Origin: Hydrogenophaga sp. 2FB
GTDB lineage: Bacteria; Pseudomonadota; Gammaproteobacteria; Burkholderiales; Burkholderiaceae_C
Assembly (NCBI RefSeq): GCF_005503365.1
Contig: NZ_SCML01000025.1
Coordinates: 29,246 to 93,245, forward strand
Direction of reading: 5' to 3'
DNA: 64,000 bases
Part shown: positions 1-10,546 of the stretch, one piece after another
How positions within the stretch are numbered: the first letter of the stretch is position 1
Layout: the number at the start of each line of letters is the position of its first letter
Translations under genes and position numbers: made by a program
The notes under the pieces: generated by a model
Databases searched by the model: none
The model's input: only the letters and a program-made list of their open reading frames with translations
Told to the model about the DNA's origin: nothing

Positions 1-740
1 GGGATATCTGGCAGCACATGGCTGCGCTTGGCCGAGGTGAGGCCCAGGGCGCGCAGCTTGCCTTCCTTCAAGTAGCCGACGGTGCTGGGACCGCCGGCAC
101 AGTAGAGCTGCACGCGGCCGGCCAGCAGATCGCTCACCGCCACCGCGCCGCCCTTGTACGGCACGTGCGCCATGTCGAGTCCGGCCTGGCGCTTGAACCA
201 CTCGCCGCACAGGTGCGGCGTGGTGCCGTTCCCGGACGACATGAAGTTGAGCACGCCCGGTTCGGCCTTGGCCAGCTTGATGAATTCGGGCAACGTCTTC
301 GCCGGCACCGACATCGGCGCCACCAGCATGTAGGGCACCAGCGCGAACATGGAGATCGGCTGCAGGTCGGTCTGCGGATTGAACGGCATCTTCGCGCCAT
401 ACACGCTGGGCGCGATGGTGATGGTGCCGTTGGCGGCCAGCAGCAGCGTGTAGCCGTCGGGCGCGGCCTTGACCACCTGGTCGGCGCCCAATGTGCCGCC
501 GGCGCCGGGGCGGTTTTCCACCACCACCGGTTGGCCCAGTGCGCGGCTGAGCTTGTCGGCCATGGCGCGGCCAAACACGTCGCTGCTGGTCTGGCCAGAC
601 GGAAACGGGATGATCATCCGGATCGGTTTGGTGGGCCATTCCTGCGCTTGCGCAGACGTGAACGGCCCGGCGAAGGCCGCCAGTGTGGCGAAGCCGGCAG
701 CGGCCAGGCGCGATGAGAGGAGACGGTGAAACTGCAACAC
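1..740 (-). CDS. Bug-family (TTT) periplasmic substrate-binding protein, partial
   Basis: Receptor of the tripartite tricarboxylate transporter type, expected to bind a carboxylate in the periplasm. The gene runs off the left window edge, so the C-terminus is missing. I chose a GTG start at 740 because a GGAAGGA ribosome site lies 7 bases upstream and the first 30 residues form a signal peptide ending in an AQA-type site. The mature protein begins EWPTKPIRMIIPFPSGQ, followed by the family's P-G-G-G-T and P-D-G-Y-T-L-L motifs. It lies 28 bases downstream of the XRE-cupin regulator in the same direction, so the two are probably co-transcribed. No TctA/TctB permease gene is visible. The ligand is unknown. 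Confidence 0.88.
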   Translation of the reverse strand, partial: MLQFHRLLSSRLAAAGFATLAAFAGPFTSAQAQEWPTKPIRMIIPFPSGQTSSDVFGRAMADKLSRALGQPVVVENRPGAGGTLGADQVVKAAPDGYTLLLAANGTITIAPSVYGAKMPFNPQTDLQPISMFALVPYMLVAPMSVPAKTLPEFIKLAKAEPGVLNFMSSGNGTTPHLCGEWFKRQAGLDMAHVPYKGGAVAVSDLLAGRVQLYCAGGPSTVGYLKEGKLRALGLTSAKRSHVLPDI

Positions 741-768
741 GGTGAATCCTTCCAGACGGTGTGAAGAC

Positions 769-1407
769 TCAGCCCGGCTCATCCGACTTGATGATCCAGA
801 CCACCCGCGCCACCTTGTCGGACACGTTGCGGAACGTGTGCGGTTGGCGGCTGTCGAACTGAAAACTGTCTCCCTGCTCCAGCACCTGCGTGTCATCGCC
901 GATGCTCAATTCGAACCGGCCCTCGAGGACCAGCCCGGCCTTCTCGCCGCTGCGCGTCCAGGGCTCGGCGCCCGAACCGCCGCCGGGCTCCATCACCAGC
1001 ATCAGCACCTCAAGGTCGGAGCCGCCGGCGGGCGAGAGCAGTTCCTTCACCAGGCCCAGCTTGTCGAGCGCCAGCGCGCTGCGTTGCGGCGCGCGCACCA
1101 GCCAGGCGGGCTGGTGCGCGCCGCGGGCCCCCGGGCGCTCGAAAAAGCTGGCCAGCGGCACGTCCAGCGCCAGGCGGATGCGTTCGAGCGTTTTCAATGA
1201 GGGTGAACTCTGCCCGCGCTCGATGTGGCTCAACATGCCCACCGAAACCCGGCTCTTGAGCGACAGTTCGGCGAGCGTCATCTTCTTGATGCCGCGCAGC
1301 TCCCGAATACGCAAACCCAATGCCAGCAACGCTTGCGACTCGTCCTGGTCGCCGATGTCGGCGTCAACGGCAGGGGCGGATTGCGGGTGGGTGGCGACAG
1401 GCATCAA
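769..1407 (-). CDS. XRE-family regulator with C-terminal cupin domain
   Basis: DNA-binding regulator of 212 residues. A Cro/C1-type helix-turn-helix spans about residues 28-85 (LAELSLKSRVSVGMLSHIE, then SPSLKTLERI). A small cupin fold spans about 140-205 (PGGGSGAEP, EGRFELSIGDD, FDSRQPHTFRN). Family members such as PuuR and SutR use the cupin to sense a small ligand and usually repress nearby catabolic genes. It precedes the Bug receptor and diverges from the ABM-domain gene. The AT-rich palindrome at 1451-1477 is a likely operator. The effector cannot be told from sequence. Confidence 0.9.
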   Translation of the reverse strand: MMPVATHPQSAPAVDADIGDQDESQALLALGLRIRELRGIKKMTLAELSLKSRVSVGMLSHIERGQSSPSLKTLERIRLALDVPLASFFERPGARGAHQPAWLVRAPQRSALALDKLGLVKELLSPAGGSDLEVLMLVMEPGGGSGAEPWTRSGEKAGLVLEGRFELSIGDDTQVLEQGDSFQFDSRQPHTFRNVSDKVARVVWIIKSDEPG

Positions 1408-1450
1408 ACGCGGCTTTCAGGGGTCGGTGCGACGCAGTGTAGCCACGTGA

Positions 1451-1477
1451 TTTCAATAAAACAATAATTTATTGAAA
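1451..1477. promoter_or_regulatory. Candidate operator: 10-bp inverted repeat
   Basis: TTTCAATAAA (1451-1460) and TTTATTGAAA (1468-1477) are perfect inverted repeats separated by 7 bases, in an AT-rich island within GC-rich DNA. The site is 44 bases upstream of the regulator start and 49 bases upstream of the divergent ABM gene. A near-palindrome, TTGAAAAAATTTTCAA, follows at 1472-1487, and a possible -10 (TATATT, about 1494-1499) serves the + strand gene. It is probably bound by the XRE-cupin protein, but this is inferred from position. Confidence 0.55.
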
Positions 1478-1525
1478 AAATTTTCAATTTGGTTATATTG
1501 CGATCAGGCCCAACCGAGGACTGCC

Positions 1526-1855
1526 ATGACCCCACCGACCCCGCCCGACGCCGACACGCGCGCGATCGCGATCTACATCGAGTACGAGCCCCTGCCGGGC
1601 TGCCTGGACGCGTTGCAGGCGCGCATGCAGAACGAATGCGACGAATGCATCCGCGAGGACGAGGGGTGCCTGCGCATGGAACTGTCCTTGCCCGATCCAC
1701 CGGACGGGCGCCTGTTGCTGGCCGAGCTCTGGCGCGACCAGGCCGCGCTGGATGCGCACAAGAACAAGCCCGGCCATTCGCACGAGTGGCAGAAGACCCT
1801 CGTCGCGGCGAAGCGCGTGTCGCGCTGCCGCGTGGTCTTGTCGCCGCAGAAGTAG
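1526..1855 (+). CDS. ABM-domain (putative quinol monooxygenase-like) protein
   Basis: Small protein of 109 residues with the antibiotic-biosynthesis-monooxygenase ferredoxin-like fold: IAIYIEYEPLPGCLDALQARM, then EDEGCLRMELSLPDPP, LLAELWRDQAALDAHK and a terminal strand. Such proteins oxidise quinol-like substrates or act as small dimeric enzymes. ATG 1526 was chosen because GAGGA lies 6 bases upstream. An in-frame upstream start at 1472 would add residues encoded by the AT-rich operator region. It is divergent from the XRE-cupin/Bug pair and probably controlled from the same intergenic site. The reaction is unknown. Confidence 0.75.
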   Translation: MTPPTPPDADTRAIAIYIEYEPLPGCLDALQARMQNECDECIREDEGCLRMELSLPDPPDGRLLLAELWRDQAALDAHKNKPGHSHEWQKTLVAAKRVSRCRVVLSPQK

Positions 1856-1884
1856 GGCGGCGCGGCGCGGCGCGCCCAGGCGCG

Positions 1885-1924
1885 AAAAAAAGCCGATCGG
1901 ACTTGGGGTCCGACCGGCTTTTTT
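1885..1924. terminator. Bidirectional intrinsic terminator
   Basis: AGCCGATCGGAC (1891-1902) pairs with GTCCGACCGGCT (1908-1919) with one mismatch. It is flanked by an A-run (1885-1891) and a T-run (1919-1924), so it can stop transcription both from the ABM gene and from rne, which converge here. Confidence 0.85.
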
Positions 1925-1974
1925 GTGGGCGCTCGATGAGCACCTGATCACCGGCCCGCAGGCCGGTGGGTGTG

Positions 1975-4900
1975 TCAGGTGTTCTCGAAAGGCAGCTTCA
2001 TGTCGCGCAGATCCTTGCGCGTCTCCACCAGTACCAGGGGGCCGTCGTCCAGCACCACGGCGGGCTTGGGCTCGCGTGGCACGTGCACCGGCTTGGGTTC
2101 GGCGGCGATGGCGGCCTGCGCCTGGGCGACCTTCTCGGCATTGGAGTTCACCCACTCGAGCCCGCTGGCCTGCGCGACCTGGTTCATGTCGTTGATGGAC
2201 AGGGCATACGGCTGCACCTTGGGCAGGCCGCGGACGGGCGCAGCGGCAGCGACGGGCGCTGCTGCCACTGGCGCGGCAGGAGCGCGCTCCTGTGCGCGCG
2301 GTGCCACCGGAGCGGCCACGGGCGCAGCTGGGGCCGCCACGGGCGCTGCGACAGCGATCACCGGTGCAACCGGTGCCGGCTCGGCAGCGGCCACAGGCGC
2401 TGCAGGTTCGGGCGTCGCGGTCGCGGGCGCTTCGTTCACCGCCGGCTCCGTGGGCATGCTGAAGTAGCTGCGCACCGGGGCTTCGTAGGCCGACACGTCG
2501 GCAGGCTCGGACGCAGGCGCGGCGGTTTCGGTGGCTGCCGTTGCGGCCATGCCATCGGCTTGGGGTGCTGCGGCTTCCTCGCCTTCGGCCACGCCTTCGC
2601 GCGGGCCGCGTTCGCGGCGGTCACGGCCGTAGCGGTCGCGGCTGCGGCGTTCGCGGTTGCCACGCGGCGCGCCGTTCTCGGGCGCATCACCTTCGCGCGG
2701 CGCTTCGGTAGCGGTGTTCGCACCACCCTCGTTGCTCAGGTTGGGCGCCGCGGCCTCGGCGTTGTCGGCGCGTGGGGCGTCGGTGCCCTCAGCGTCCGCC
2801 GGGCGGCGGCGGTTCTCGCCACGGTCACCACGGGGGCGGCGGTCGCGCTCGCGTTCACGGCGTTGGCCTTCCGCGGTCTCGGGCGTGTCGCCCAGCGCAG
2901 CGACACCCTGGGGCAGGGCGTTGGCGGCGCTGTCGACGGGCGCGGCATCGCGGCGACCACCTTCGCGGCGGTTGTCGTTGCGCTGGCGGCCTTCGCCGCG
3001 CGGCTCATTGCGACCCTCGCCGCGCGGTTCGTTGCGGCCTTCACCCCGGTTTTCACCGCGACCTTCACCGCCTCGGCGGCCTTCACCGCGTGGCTCGTTG
3101 CGGCCTTCGCCACGGCCTTCCACGCGGGTGCCTTCGGCGCGGGCTTCGGTCGAGCGGCCTTCGCCACCGCGGCCACCGTTGCGGCCACCACCTTCACGGC
3201 CTTCGCGCGAACCCCGTGCGTCGCGGTCACGACCGCCACGGCCACGGCCACCATCGCGACGGCCACCGTCGGCGCGTTCCTCGCGGGCACCGGCGGGCTT
3301 GCTCTGCACAGGCGTTTCCGCCGCGGGCTTGGCGGGTGCGGGCTCCGAGACGAAGAGGCTCTTGAGCCAACCGAAGAAGCCTTTTTCTGCCGGGGCGGGC
3401 GCCGCCGGTGCGCGCTTGGCCGCGGGCGCAGCGGTTGCGGCGGACGCTGCAACGGGAGCGGGCGTTTCGGCGCGCGGTGCGGCGACGGGAGCCGGGCCAT
3501 CGGGCAGCACGCCCTTGATCACCGGCTCCTGCTTGTTGGTGCGCTCCTGGCTGCGGCGCGTGAAGCTGGCCACGTCGTCCACCTCGTCGGCCAGCTTGTA
3601 GCTCGCGTCGAGGTTGTCCAGGCGCGGGTCGTCGTGCTTGAGGCGCTCGAGCTTGTAGTTGGGCGTGTCGAGCGACTTGTTGGGCACGAGCAGCACGTTG
3701 ATGCGCTGCTTGAGTTCGATCTTGGTGATCTCGGTGCGCTTTTCGTTCAGCAGGAAGCTGGCCACTTCAACCGGCACCTGCACCAGCACGGCGGCCGTGC
3801 TGTCCTTGAGCGACTCTTCCTGGATGATGCGCAGGATCTGCAGCGCCGAGCTTTCGGTGTCGCGGATGTGGCCCGAGCCACCGCAGCGCGGGCAGGGAAT
3901 GGACGCGCCTTCGTTGAGCGCGGGCTTCAGGCGTTGGCGGCTCATTTCGAGCAGGCCGAACTTGCTGATGGCGCCGAACTGCACGCGCGCGCGGTCCTGG
4001 CGCAGCGCGTCGCGCAGGCGGTTTTCCACTTCGCGGCGGTTCTTCGACTCTTCCATGTCGATGAAGTCGATCACCACCAGGCCGCCCAGATCGCGCAGGC
4101 GCGCCTGGCGCGCCACTTCGTCGGCGGCTTCCAGGTTGGTGCGGGTCGCGGTTTCTTCGATGTCGCCGCCCTTGATGGCGCGCGCGGAGTTCACGTCCAC
4201 CGCCACCAGCGCTTCGGTTTGGTCGATCACGATGGCACCGCCCGAGGGCAGGTTCACCGTGCGGCTGTAGGCGGTTTCGATCTGGTGTTCGATCTGGAAG
4301 CGCGAGAACAGCGGCGCGTCGTCGCGGTAGCGCTTCACGCGGTGCCCGTGCTCGGGCATCACGTGGCTCATGAACTGGTGCGCCTGTTCAAAGATGTCGT
4401 CGGTGTCGATCAGGATCTCGCCGATGTCGCTGTTGAAGTAGTCGCGGATCGCGCGGATCACCAGGCTCGACTCCTGGTAGATCAGGTACGCGCCCTTGCC
4501 ACCCTTGGCCGCGCCGTCGATGGCGTTCCACAGCTTGAGCAGGTAGTTCAGGTCCCACTGCAGCTCGGGCGCGTCGCGGCCGATGCCGGCGGTGCGCGCG
4601 ATGATGCTCATGCCGTTGGGGTATTCGAGCTGGTCAAGCGCCTGCTTGAGTTCCTGGCGGTCTTCGCCTTCGATGCGCCGGCTCACGCCGCCGCCGCGCG
4701 GGTTGTTGGGCATCAGCACCACGTAGCGGCCGGCCAGGCTCACGAAGGTGGTGAGGGCCGCGCCCTTGTTGCCGCGTTCTTCTTTCTCGACCTGGACCAG
4801 CAGTTCCTGGCCTTCCTTGATCACGTCGTTGATGCGCGCCTGGTTGACCGGCACGCCGGCCGCGAAATACTGGCGCGAGATTTCCTTGAACGGCAGGAAG

Positions 4901-5097
4901 CCGTGGCGGTCTTCGCCATAGTCGACGAAGCAGGCCTCCAGCGAAGGCTCCACGCGGGTGACCACCGCTTTGTAGATGTTGCCTTTGCGCTGTTCGCGCC
5001 CTTCGATTTCGATTTCGTAGTCGAGCAGTTTTTGCCCGTCAACGATGGCCAGGCGGCGCTCTTCGGCCTGCGTGGCATTGATCAGCATGCGTTTCAT
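1975..5097 (-). CDS. rne: Ribonuclease E
   Basis: Endoribonuclease that organises the RNA degradosome and processes rRNA, tRNA and mRNA; 1040 residues. The N-terminal half holds the S1 domain (about 35-120), the catalytic aspartate motifs [11 protein letters not shown] and [10 protein letters not shown], and the zinc-link motif [12 protein letters not shown]. The C-terminal half is disordered: repeated arginine-glycine-glutamate units ([12 protein letters not shown] type), then an Ala/Pro-rich stretch, then a conserved-looking tail. ATG 5097 was preferred over ATG 5121 because AAGGAAA precedes it and [10 protein letters not shown] is the usual family start. A leader of about 540 bases, probably autoregulatory as in enterobacteria, separates it from divergent rluC. 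Confidence 0.97.
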   Translation of the reverse strand: MKRMLINATQAEERRLAIVDGQKLLDYEIEIEGREQRKGNIYKAVVTRVEPSLEACFVDYGEDRHGFLPFKEISRQYFAAGVPVNQARINDVIKEGQELLVQVEKEERGNKGAALTTFVSLAGRYVVLMPNNPRGGGVSRRIEGEDRQELKQALDQLEYPNGMSIIARTAGIGRDAPELQWDLNYLLKLWNAIDGAAKGGKGAYLIYQESSLVIRAIRDYFNSDIGEILIDTDDIFEQAHQFMSHVMPEHGHRVKRYRDDAPLFSRFQIEHQIETAYSRTVNLPSGGAIVIDQTEALVAVDVNSARAIKGGDIEETATRTNLEAADEVARQARLRDLGGLVVIDFIDMEESKNRREVENRLRDALRQDRARVQFGAISKFGLLEMSRQRLKPALNEGASIPCPRCGGSGHIRDTESSALQILRIIQEESLKDSTAAVLVQVPVEVASFLLNEKRTEITKIELKQRINVLLVPNKSLDTPNYKLERLKHDDPRLDNLDASYKLADEVDDVASFTRRSQERTNKQEPVIKGVLPDGPAPVAAPRAETPAPVAASAATAAPAAKRAPAAPAPAEKGFFGWLKSLFVSEPAPAKPAAETPVQSKPAGAREERADGGRRDGGRGRGGRDRDARGSREGREGGGRNGGRGGEGRSTEARAEGTRVEGRGEGRNEPRGEGRRGGEGRGENRGEGRNEPRGEGRNEPRGEGRQRNDNRREGGRRDAAPVDSAANALPQGVAALGDTPETAEGQRRERERDRRPRGDRGENRRRPADAEGTDAPRADNAEAAAPNLSNEGGANTATEAPREGDAPENGAPRGNRERRSRDRYGRDRRERGPREGVAEGEEAAAPQADGMAATAATETAAPASEPADVSAYEAPVRSYFSMPTEPAVNEAPATATPEPAAPVAAAEPAPVAPVIAVAAPVAAPAAPVAAPVAPRAQERAPAAPVAAAPVAAAAPVRGLPKVQPYALSINDMNQVAQASGLEWVNSNAEKVAQAQAAIAAEPKPVHVPREPKPAVVLDDGPLVLVETRKDLRDMKLPFENT

Positions 5098-5690
5098 GAT
5101 GCGTTTCCTTCGTTCAAACACAAGGACGCCCGAGCCAATGGCCCGGACGCCGACCTGCCGTGAACCAGCGGAAAGCGCGAACGGGTGGGAGGAATTGCCG
5201 GAGAGCCGTTGACCCGCGGTTCGGGGGAGGCGTTCAACACAGAGGCGGACACCGAGGTGCCGCGTCGAACCGCCAGGTCAGGGCGTAGGCGCGTGGAGGT
5301 GGGTGAACAGGAAGGGCCAGACGGCTGTCATCGACATGGTTCTGGGTTGTCTCGCTCTGGTTTCACTTTGTCCTCGTCCAGCCACATTGCGCGGGCTGGA
5401 CGATTGGGGTATTCCGTATTCGGGTTCGTAGGCTTCTGCGGATTCGCCCACAGTGTCCACCGGTCTGCTGCCACGCCCGGATTCGCGGTGGAATGTTCCG
5501 GGCCTTCGGCACCAGCCCCGGGTACTGCGGGTTGGCAACCAACCCGCGGTGGACGCCTTGCCTCGCAAGCTGCGGTCCCTGCCTTGGGTGACTACCTTAA
5601 ACTCAAGGCAAATCAATCACTTACGGCACACCACGGGTGTGGCGCATTATAGTCAGCTCCCCGCCCCCCGTGGCGGCCCAATTCTCAGCC
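5098..5690. promoter_or_regulatory. rne leader / rne-rluC divergent region
   Basis: No protein gene is supported in this stretch of nearly 600 bases. On the - strand a perfect TATAAT (5651-5646) is followed about 540 bases later by the rne start, implying a long rne leader. No good -35 lies 17 bases upstream (GCCACG), so the promoter may be activator-dependent or of the extended type. The leader contains an inverted repeat near 5626-5646. Long structured rne leaders mediate RNase E autoregulation in E. coli; the same role here is inferred. The rluC promoter must also lie at the right end. Confidence 0.45.
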
Positions 5691-6674
5691 ATGCCCAGCA
5701 GCCCGAATCCCGGGGAAGTCCGACACATCACGGTTGACGAAGAGTCGGCGGGGCAGCGGTTGGACAACTTCCTCATCCGCACGCTCAAGGGCGTGCCCAA
5801 ATCCCACATCTACCGCATCATTCGTTCGGGCGAAGTGCGCCGCAACAAAGGCCGGGTGGGCGCCGATGACCGCGTGGCGCCGGGCGACGTGTTGCGCATT
5901 CCGCCGATCCGGTTGTCCGAGCGGATCGAGGAGAAAGCCGCCAATCCGGCGCCGGCGCGCGAATTTCCGATCGTGTTCGAAGACGATGCCTTCCTGGCGA
6001 TTGATAAACCCGCGGGCGTGGCCGTGCACGGCGGCAGTGGTGTGAGCTTTGGCGTGATTGAGCAAATGCGCCAGGCCCGCCCGCAGGCGCGATTGCTCGA
6101 ATTGGTGCACCGCCTCGATCGTGAAACCAGCGGCTTGTTGCTGATTGCCAAAAAAAAGAGCGCATTGAAGGCATTGCAGGACCAATTCCGCGAACGCGAA
6201 ACCGGCAAAACCTATCTGGCATTGGTCAAAGGCGCATGGCCAACGCGTTTGAAGGTTCTGGATCAACCCCTGCACAAATACCTATTACCTGATGGTGAGC
6301 GACGGGTAAAGGTGACCTCCGCCGACGATCCGGACGGCATGCGATCGGTCACGTTGGTGAAGGTCGCGCGGCGCGTGGTTGCGCCGTCCGGCATGGCGGC
6401 CAGCGCACCCGAGGGGTTCAGCTTGCTGGAGGTCACCATCAAGACCGGCCGTACCCACCAGATTCGCGTTCATCTGGCCAGCGCCGGTTATCCGATTGCC
6501 GGCGACGACAAATACGGTGATTTCGAACTCAACCGGCAATTGGGCAAGGCTGGTTTGAAGCGCATGTTTCTGCACGCCTGGCGCTTGAAATTGACACATC
6601 CTGTCACCAAATCGCCACTCGAGCTTCAGACCGAATTGCCAACGGAGCTCCAGCGATGGGCGTCTGGTGAATAG
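5691..6674 (+). CDS. rluC: 23S rRNA pseudouridine synthase RluC
   Basis: RluA-family pseudouridine synthase that modifies 23S rRNA (positions 955, 2504 and 2580 in E. coli); 327 residues. An S4 RNA-binding domain covers about residues 20-80 (GQRLDNFLIRTLKGVPKSHI, RRNKGR). The catalytic loop HRLDRETSGLLL lies near residue 143 and carries the active aspartate. KTGRTHQIRVHLA and AGDDKYGD follow. ATG 5691 matches the family start; an upstream in-frame ATG at 5637 would overlap the rne promoter. Divergence from rne is the same arrangement as in many Proteobacteria. Confidence 0.95.
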   Translation: MPSSPNPGEVRHITVDEESAGQRLDNFLIRTLKGVPKSHIYRIIRSGEVRRNKGRVGADDRVAPGDVLRIPPIRLSERIEEKAANPAPAREFPIVFEDDAFLAIDKPAGVAVHGGSGVSFGVIEQMRQARPQARLLELVHRLDRETSGLLLIAKKKSALKALQDQFRERETGKTYLALVKGAWPTRLKVLDQPLHKYLLPDGERRVKVTSADDPDGMRSVTLVKVARRVVAPSGMAASAPEGFSLLEVTIKTGRTHQIRVHLASAGYPIAGDDKYGDFELNRQLGKAGLKRMFLHAWRLKLTHPVTKSPLELQTELPTELQRWASGE

Positions 6675-6746
6675 AATAGGGCGCCTGGTTCGTTGGCTGG
6701 GCCCGATTGACCGCATAGATCCAATACATAAAAGGACGAGTTGAAA

Positions 6747-7052
6747 ATGGCAAGTTATTCCGAACTCATGGCGCAAGCTCAGAAACTGATGGCGCAGGCC
6801 GAACAGGCCCGCAAGGACGAACTGTCTTCCGTTATTGCCGACATCAAAGCCAAAATGAAGCAATTCGGCATCACCGCCGCCGATCTGGGCGGCGCGGCGG
6901 GCGGCAAGAAGGTCGGCAAATCCAAATCCGGTGCCGCCGCCAAGTACCGCGGTCCGAATGGCGAACTCTGGGCCGGTGGCCCCGGCCGCAAGCCCGAGTG
7001 GGTGCGCGAGGTGCTGGCGTCGGGCAAGAGCCTGGACAGCTACCTGATCTGA
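6747..7052 (+). CDS. H-NS-family nucleoid-associated protein
   Basis: Small DNA-binding protein of 101 residues. The N-terminal half is helical and rich in Ala/Lys/Gln (oligomerisation coil, about 1-45). A basic GKKVGKSKSG linker follows, then the C-terminal H-NS DNA-binding domain, YRGPNGELWAGGPGRKPEWV. The usual core W-x-G-R-G-R-x-P is here WAGGPGRKPEW: the first arginine of the loop is replaced by GP, while the GRKP part is kept. The true start is ATG 6747, preceded by AAAGGA; a TTG lies six bases earlier. It probably binds AT-rich DNA as a silencer, by family resemblance. Confidence 0.85.
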   Translation: MASYSELMAQAQKLMAQAEQARKDELSSVIADIKAKMKQFGITAADLGGAAGGKKVGKSKSGAAAKYRGPNGELWAGGPGRKPEWVREVLASGKSLDSYLI

Positions 7053-7081
7053 CCCGAGCGCCGCTCGGTGTCTCCCGCAAG

Positions 7082-7110
7082 GCCCGCCTCTGGCGGGCTT
7101 TGTCTTTGTT
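7082..7110 (+). terminator. Intrinsic terminator after the H-NS-like gene
   Basis: GCCCGCC TCT GGCGGGC forms a perfect 7-bp stem, followed by TTTGTCTTTGTT. It lies just before the phosphatase gene, separating the two transcripts. Confidence 0.8.
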
Positions 7111-7121
7111 AGGCTCGCACC

Positions 7122-7598
7122 ATGTTCCGCATCCTTCTTGTCTGCATGGGCAACATCTGTCGCTCGCCCACGGCCTGTGGCGTGATGCACGCCCACATCG
7201 CGCGCCGCCAGCTGGCCCGCCTGATCGAGGTCGACTCGGCCGGCACCTACGCCGGTCACAAGGGTGAGAAGGCCGATCGCCGCGCCGTCACGCTCGCGCT
7301 GGCGCGTGGCTATCCGCACATCGAGCGGGTGCGCGCCCGCCGCGTGCTGGACCAGGACTTCGAGCGCTTCGACCTCATCCTCGCGATGGACCGCGACAAC
7401 CTCGCGCGCTTGCAGCAGCAGTGCCCACCGGCGCACCAGCACAAGCTGCACCTCTTTCTGGCCTACGCCGGCCAGGGCGGCTCGGACGAGGTGCCCGACC
7501 CGTACTACGGCAATGCCGCGGGCTTCGAGGTGGTGCTGCGCCTGTGCGAGCAGGGCAGCGAAGGTGTGCTCGATCGCGTGGTCGCGACGATGGCGTGA
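7122..7598 (+). CDS. Low-molecular-weight protein-tyrosine phosphatase
   Basis: Cytoplasmic phosphotyrosine phosphatase of 158 residues. The P-loop CMGNICRS (residues 8-15) gives the catalytic C-x5-R-S signature, and the acid DPYYG appears near residue 127, as in the Wzb/Etp/PtpA family. In many bacteria these enzymes dephosphorylate tyrosine kinases of exopolysaccharide assembly. A UDP-glucuronate epimerase lies next door in convergent orientation, which fits a polysaccharide role, but no kinase gene is in the window. Confidence 0.92.
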   Translation: MFRILLVCMGNICRSPTACGVMHAHIARRQLARLIEVDSAGTYAGHKGEKADRRAVTLALARGYPHIERVRARRVLDQDFERFDLILAMDRDNLARLQQQCPPAHQHKLHLFLAYAGQGGSDEVPDPYYGNAAGFEVVLRLCEQGSEGVLDRVVATMA

Positions 7599-7619
7599 TG
7601 CGCCGCCGACCGGGCGCGT

Positions 7620-8597
7620 TCAGGCCCGGTGGTAGTCGCGGTACCAGCGCACGAAGCGCTCGATGCCGTCTTTCAGTGGCGTGGACGGCGCGAAGCCGAC
7701 CCAGCGGTGCAGGGCGTCGGTGCTCGCATAGGTGGCGGGCACATCGCCGTCCTGCATGGGCAGGAATTCCTTGACCGCTTCCTTGCCCAGCGCGTTTTCG
7801 ATGCAGCCGATGAAGTCCATCAAGGGCACCGGATCGTTGTTGCCGATGTTGAAGATGCGGTACGGCGCACCGCCGGCCGTTTCCGGCGTGGCGGGCTTGT
7901 CCAGCACGCGCAGCACGCCTTCGACGATGTCGTCGATGTAGGTGAAGTCGCGCTTCATCTGGCCGTGGTTGAACACCTGGATCGGCCGGCCTTCGAGCAC
8001 CGCGCGGGTGAAGCTGAAGTAGGCCATGTCGGGCCGGCCCCAGGGGCCGTACACGGTGAAGAAGCGCAGGCCGGTGGTGGGCAGGCCGTAGAGGTGGCTG
8101 TAGGTGTGGGCCATCAGCTCGTTGGCCTTCTTGGTGGCGGCGTACAGGCTCACCGGGTGGTCCACCGCATCGGTTTCCTCGAACGGCATCTTGGTGTTGC
8201 CGCCGTACACGCTGGAGCTGGACGCGTAAACCAGGTGCCTGGGCTTCTGTGCGCGACAGCCTTCAAGGATGTGGCCGAAGCCGGCGAGGTTGCTGTCGAG
8301 ATACGCCATCGGGTGCGTGATCGAGTAACGCACGCCGGCCTGCGCCGCGAGGTGGATCACCGCATCGAAGCGGTGCGTGGCGAAGAGCTTCGCCATGCCT
8401 TCCCGGTCGGCCACGTCCACCTGTTCGAACGCAAAACCCGGCTGCTGCAACAGCGGTGCCAGACGCGCCCGCTTGAGGGCGACGTCGTAGTAGTCGTTGA
8501 GGCTGTCGATGCCGAGCACCGTGTCGCCCCGCGCGAGCAGGCGCTGGGCGGTGTGCGCGCCGATGAAGCCGGCCGCGCCGGTGAGGAGGATGTGCAT
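7620..8597 (-). CDS. UDP-glucuronate 4-epimerase-like NAD-dependent epimerase
   Basis: Extended SDR of 325 residues that should interconvert UDP-glucuronate and UDP-galacturonate for surface polysaccharide synthesis. The Rossmann motif GAAGFIGAHTAQRL is at residues 7-20. The family-typical NDYYDVALKRARLAPL follows, then the catalytic YAATKKANE and the diagnostic TVYGPWGRPDMAYFSFTRA and RDFTYIDDIVEGVLR. The length is normal. It is convergent with the phosphatase and stands 156 bases downstream of the acyl-CoA ligase on the same strand. The substrate assignment rests on the recognisable family signatures. Confidence 0.9.
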   Translation of the reverse strand: MHILLTGAAGFIGAHTAQRLLARGDTVLGIDSLNDYYDVALKRARLAPLLQQPGFAFEQVDVADREGMAKLFATHRFDAVIHLAAQAGVRYSITHPMAYLDSNLAGFGHILEGCRAQKPRHLVYASSSSVYGGNTKMPFEETDAVDHPVSLYAATKKANELMAHTYSHLYGLPTTGLRFFTVYGPWGRPDMAYFSFTRAVLEGRPIQVFNHGQMKRDFTYIDDIVEGVLRVLDKPATPETAGGAPYRIFNIGNNDPVPLMDFIGCIENALGKEAVKEFLPMQDGDVPATYASTDALHRWVGFAPSTPLKDGIERFVRWYRDYHRA

Positions 8598-8684
8598 GGC
8601 CGCTATGTTAGCGACCCGCTAATGAGAGTGGCGGCGTGATGACATGCGTGCTCAGCACGCGAGGTCAATATCCAGGGCTCGCGA

Positions 8685-8750
8685 GGATCCGGCTTCGCCG
8701 GTCCCAGCGTGCGCCCCCTTGAGGGGGACGCGCGCAGCGCGGCGGGGGTG
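8685..8750. repeat. G/C-rich intergenic palindromic repeat (Comamonadaceae type)
   Basis: Two stacked hairpins lie in the gap between the ligase and epimerase genes: CCGGC-TTC-GCCGG (about 8690-8702) and CCCCCT-TG-AGGGGG (about 8713-8726), followed by a GCGCGCAGCGCGGC tract and GGGGGTGGG. I recognise this composite as a dispersed intergenic element found in many Comamonadaceae genomes. It may act as a terminator or mRNA stabiliser for the - strand ligase. Recognition is from memory. Confidence 0.6.
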
Positions 8751-8753
8751 GGC

Positions 8754-10445
<1,692 letters not shown>

Positions 10446-10546
10446 TGGCGGTGTCTCCGTTGTTGTTGCGTCTACGAGGGGGAATCTACCAAGCCCCTGG
10501 AGCCCTGTTTAGAGGGTTTCACCTGTTGGGTGTCGCGGCCGGTGGT

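Noticed and set aside
2950..3350. CRISPR-like or satellite repeat
   Set aside because: The repeats are in frame within rne, imperfect and encode an RG-rich protein tail; there are no spacers.
1966..5163. Very long open frame on the + strand opposite rne (over 1000 codons)
   Set aside because: It mirrors the GC-rich codons of the clearly identified RNase E gene; its product is low-complexity His/Arg/Ala-rich with no family motif.
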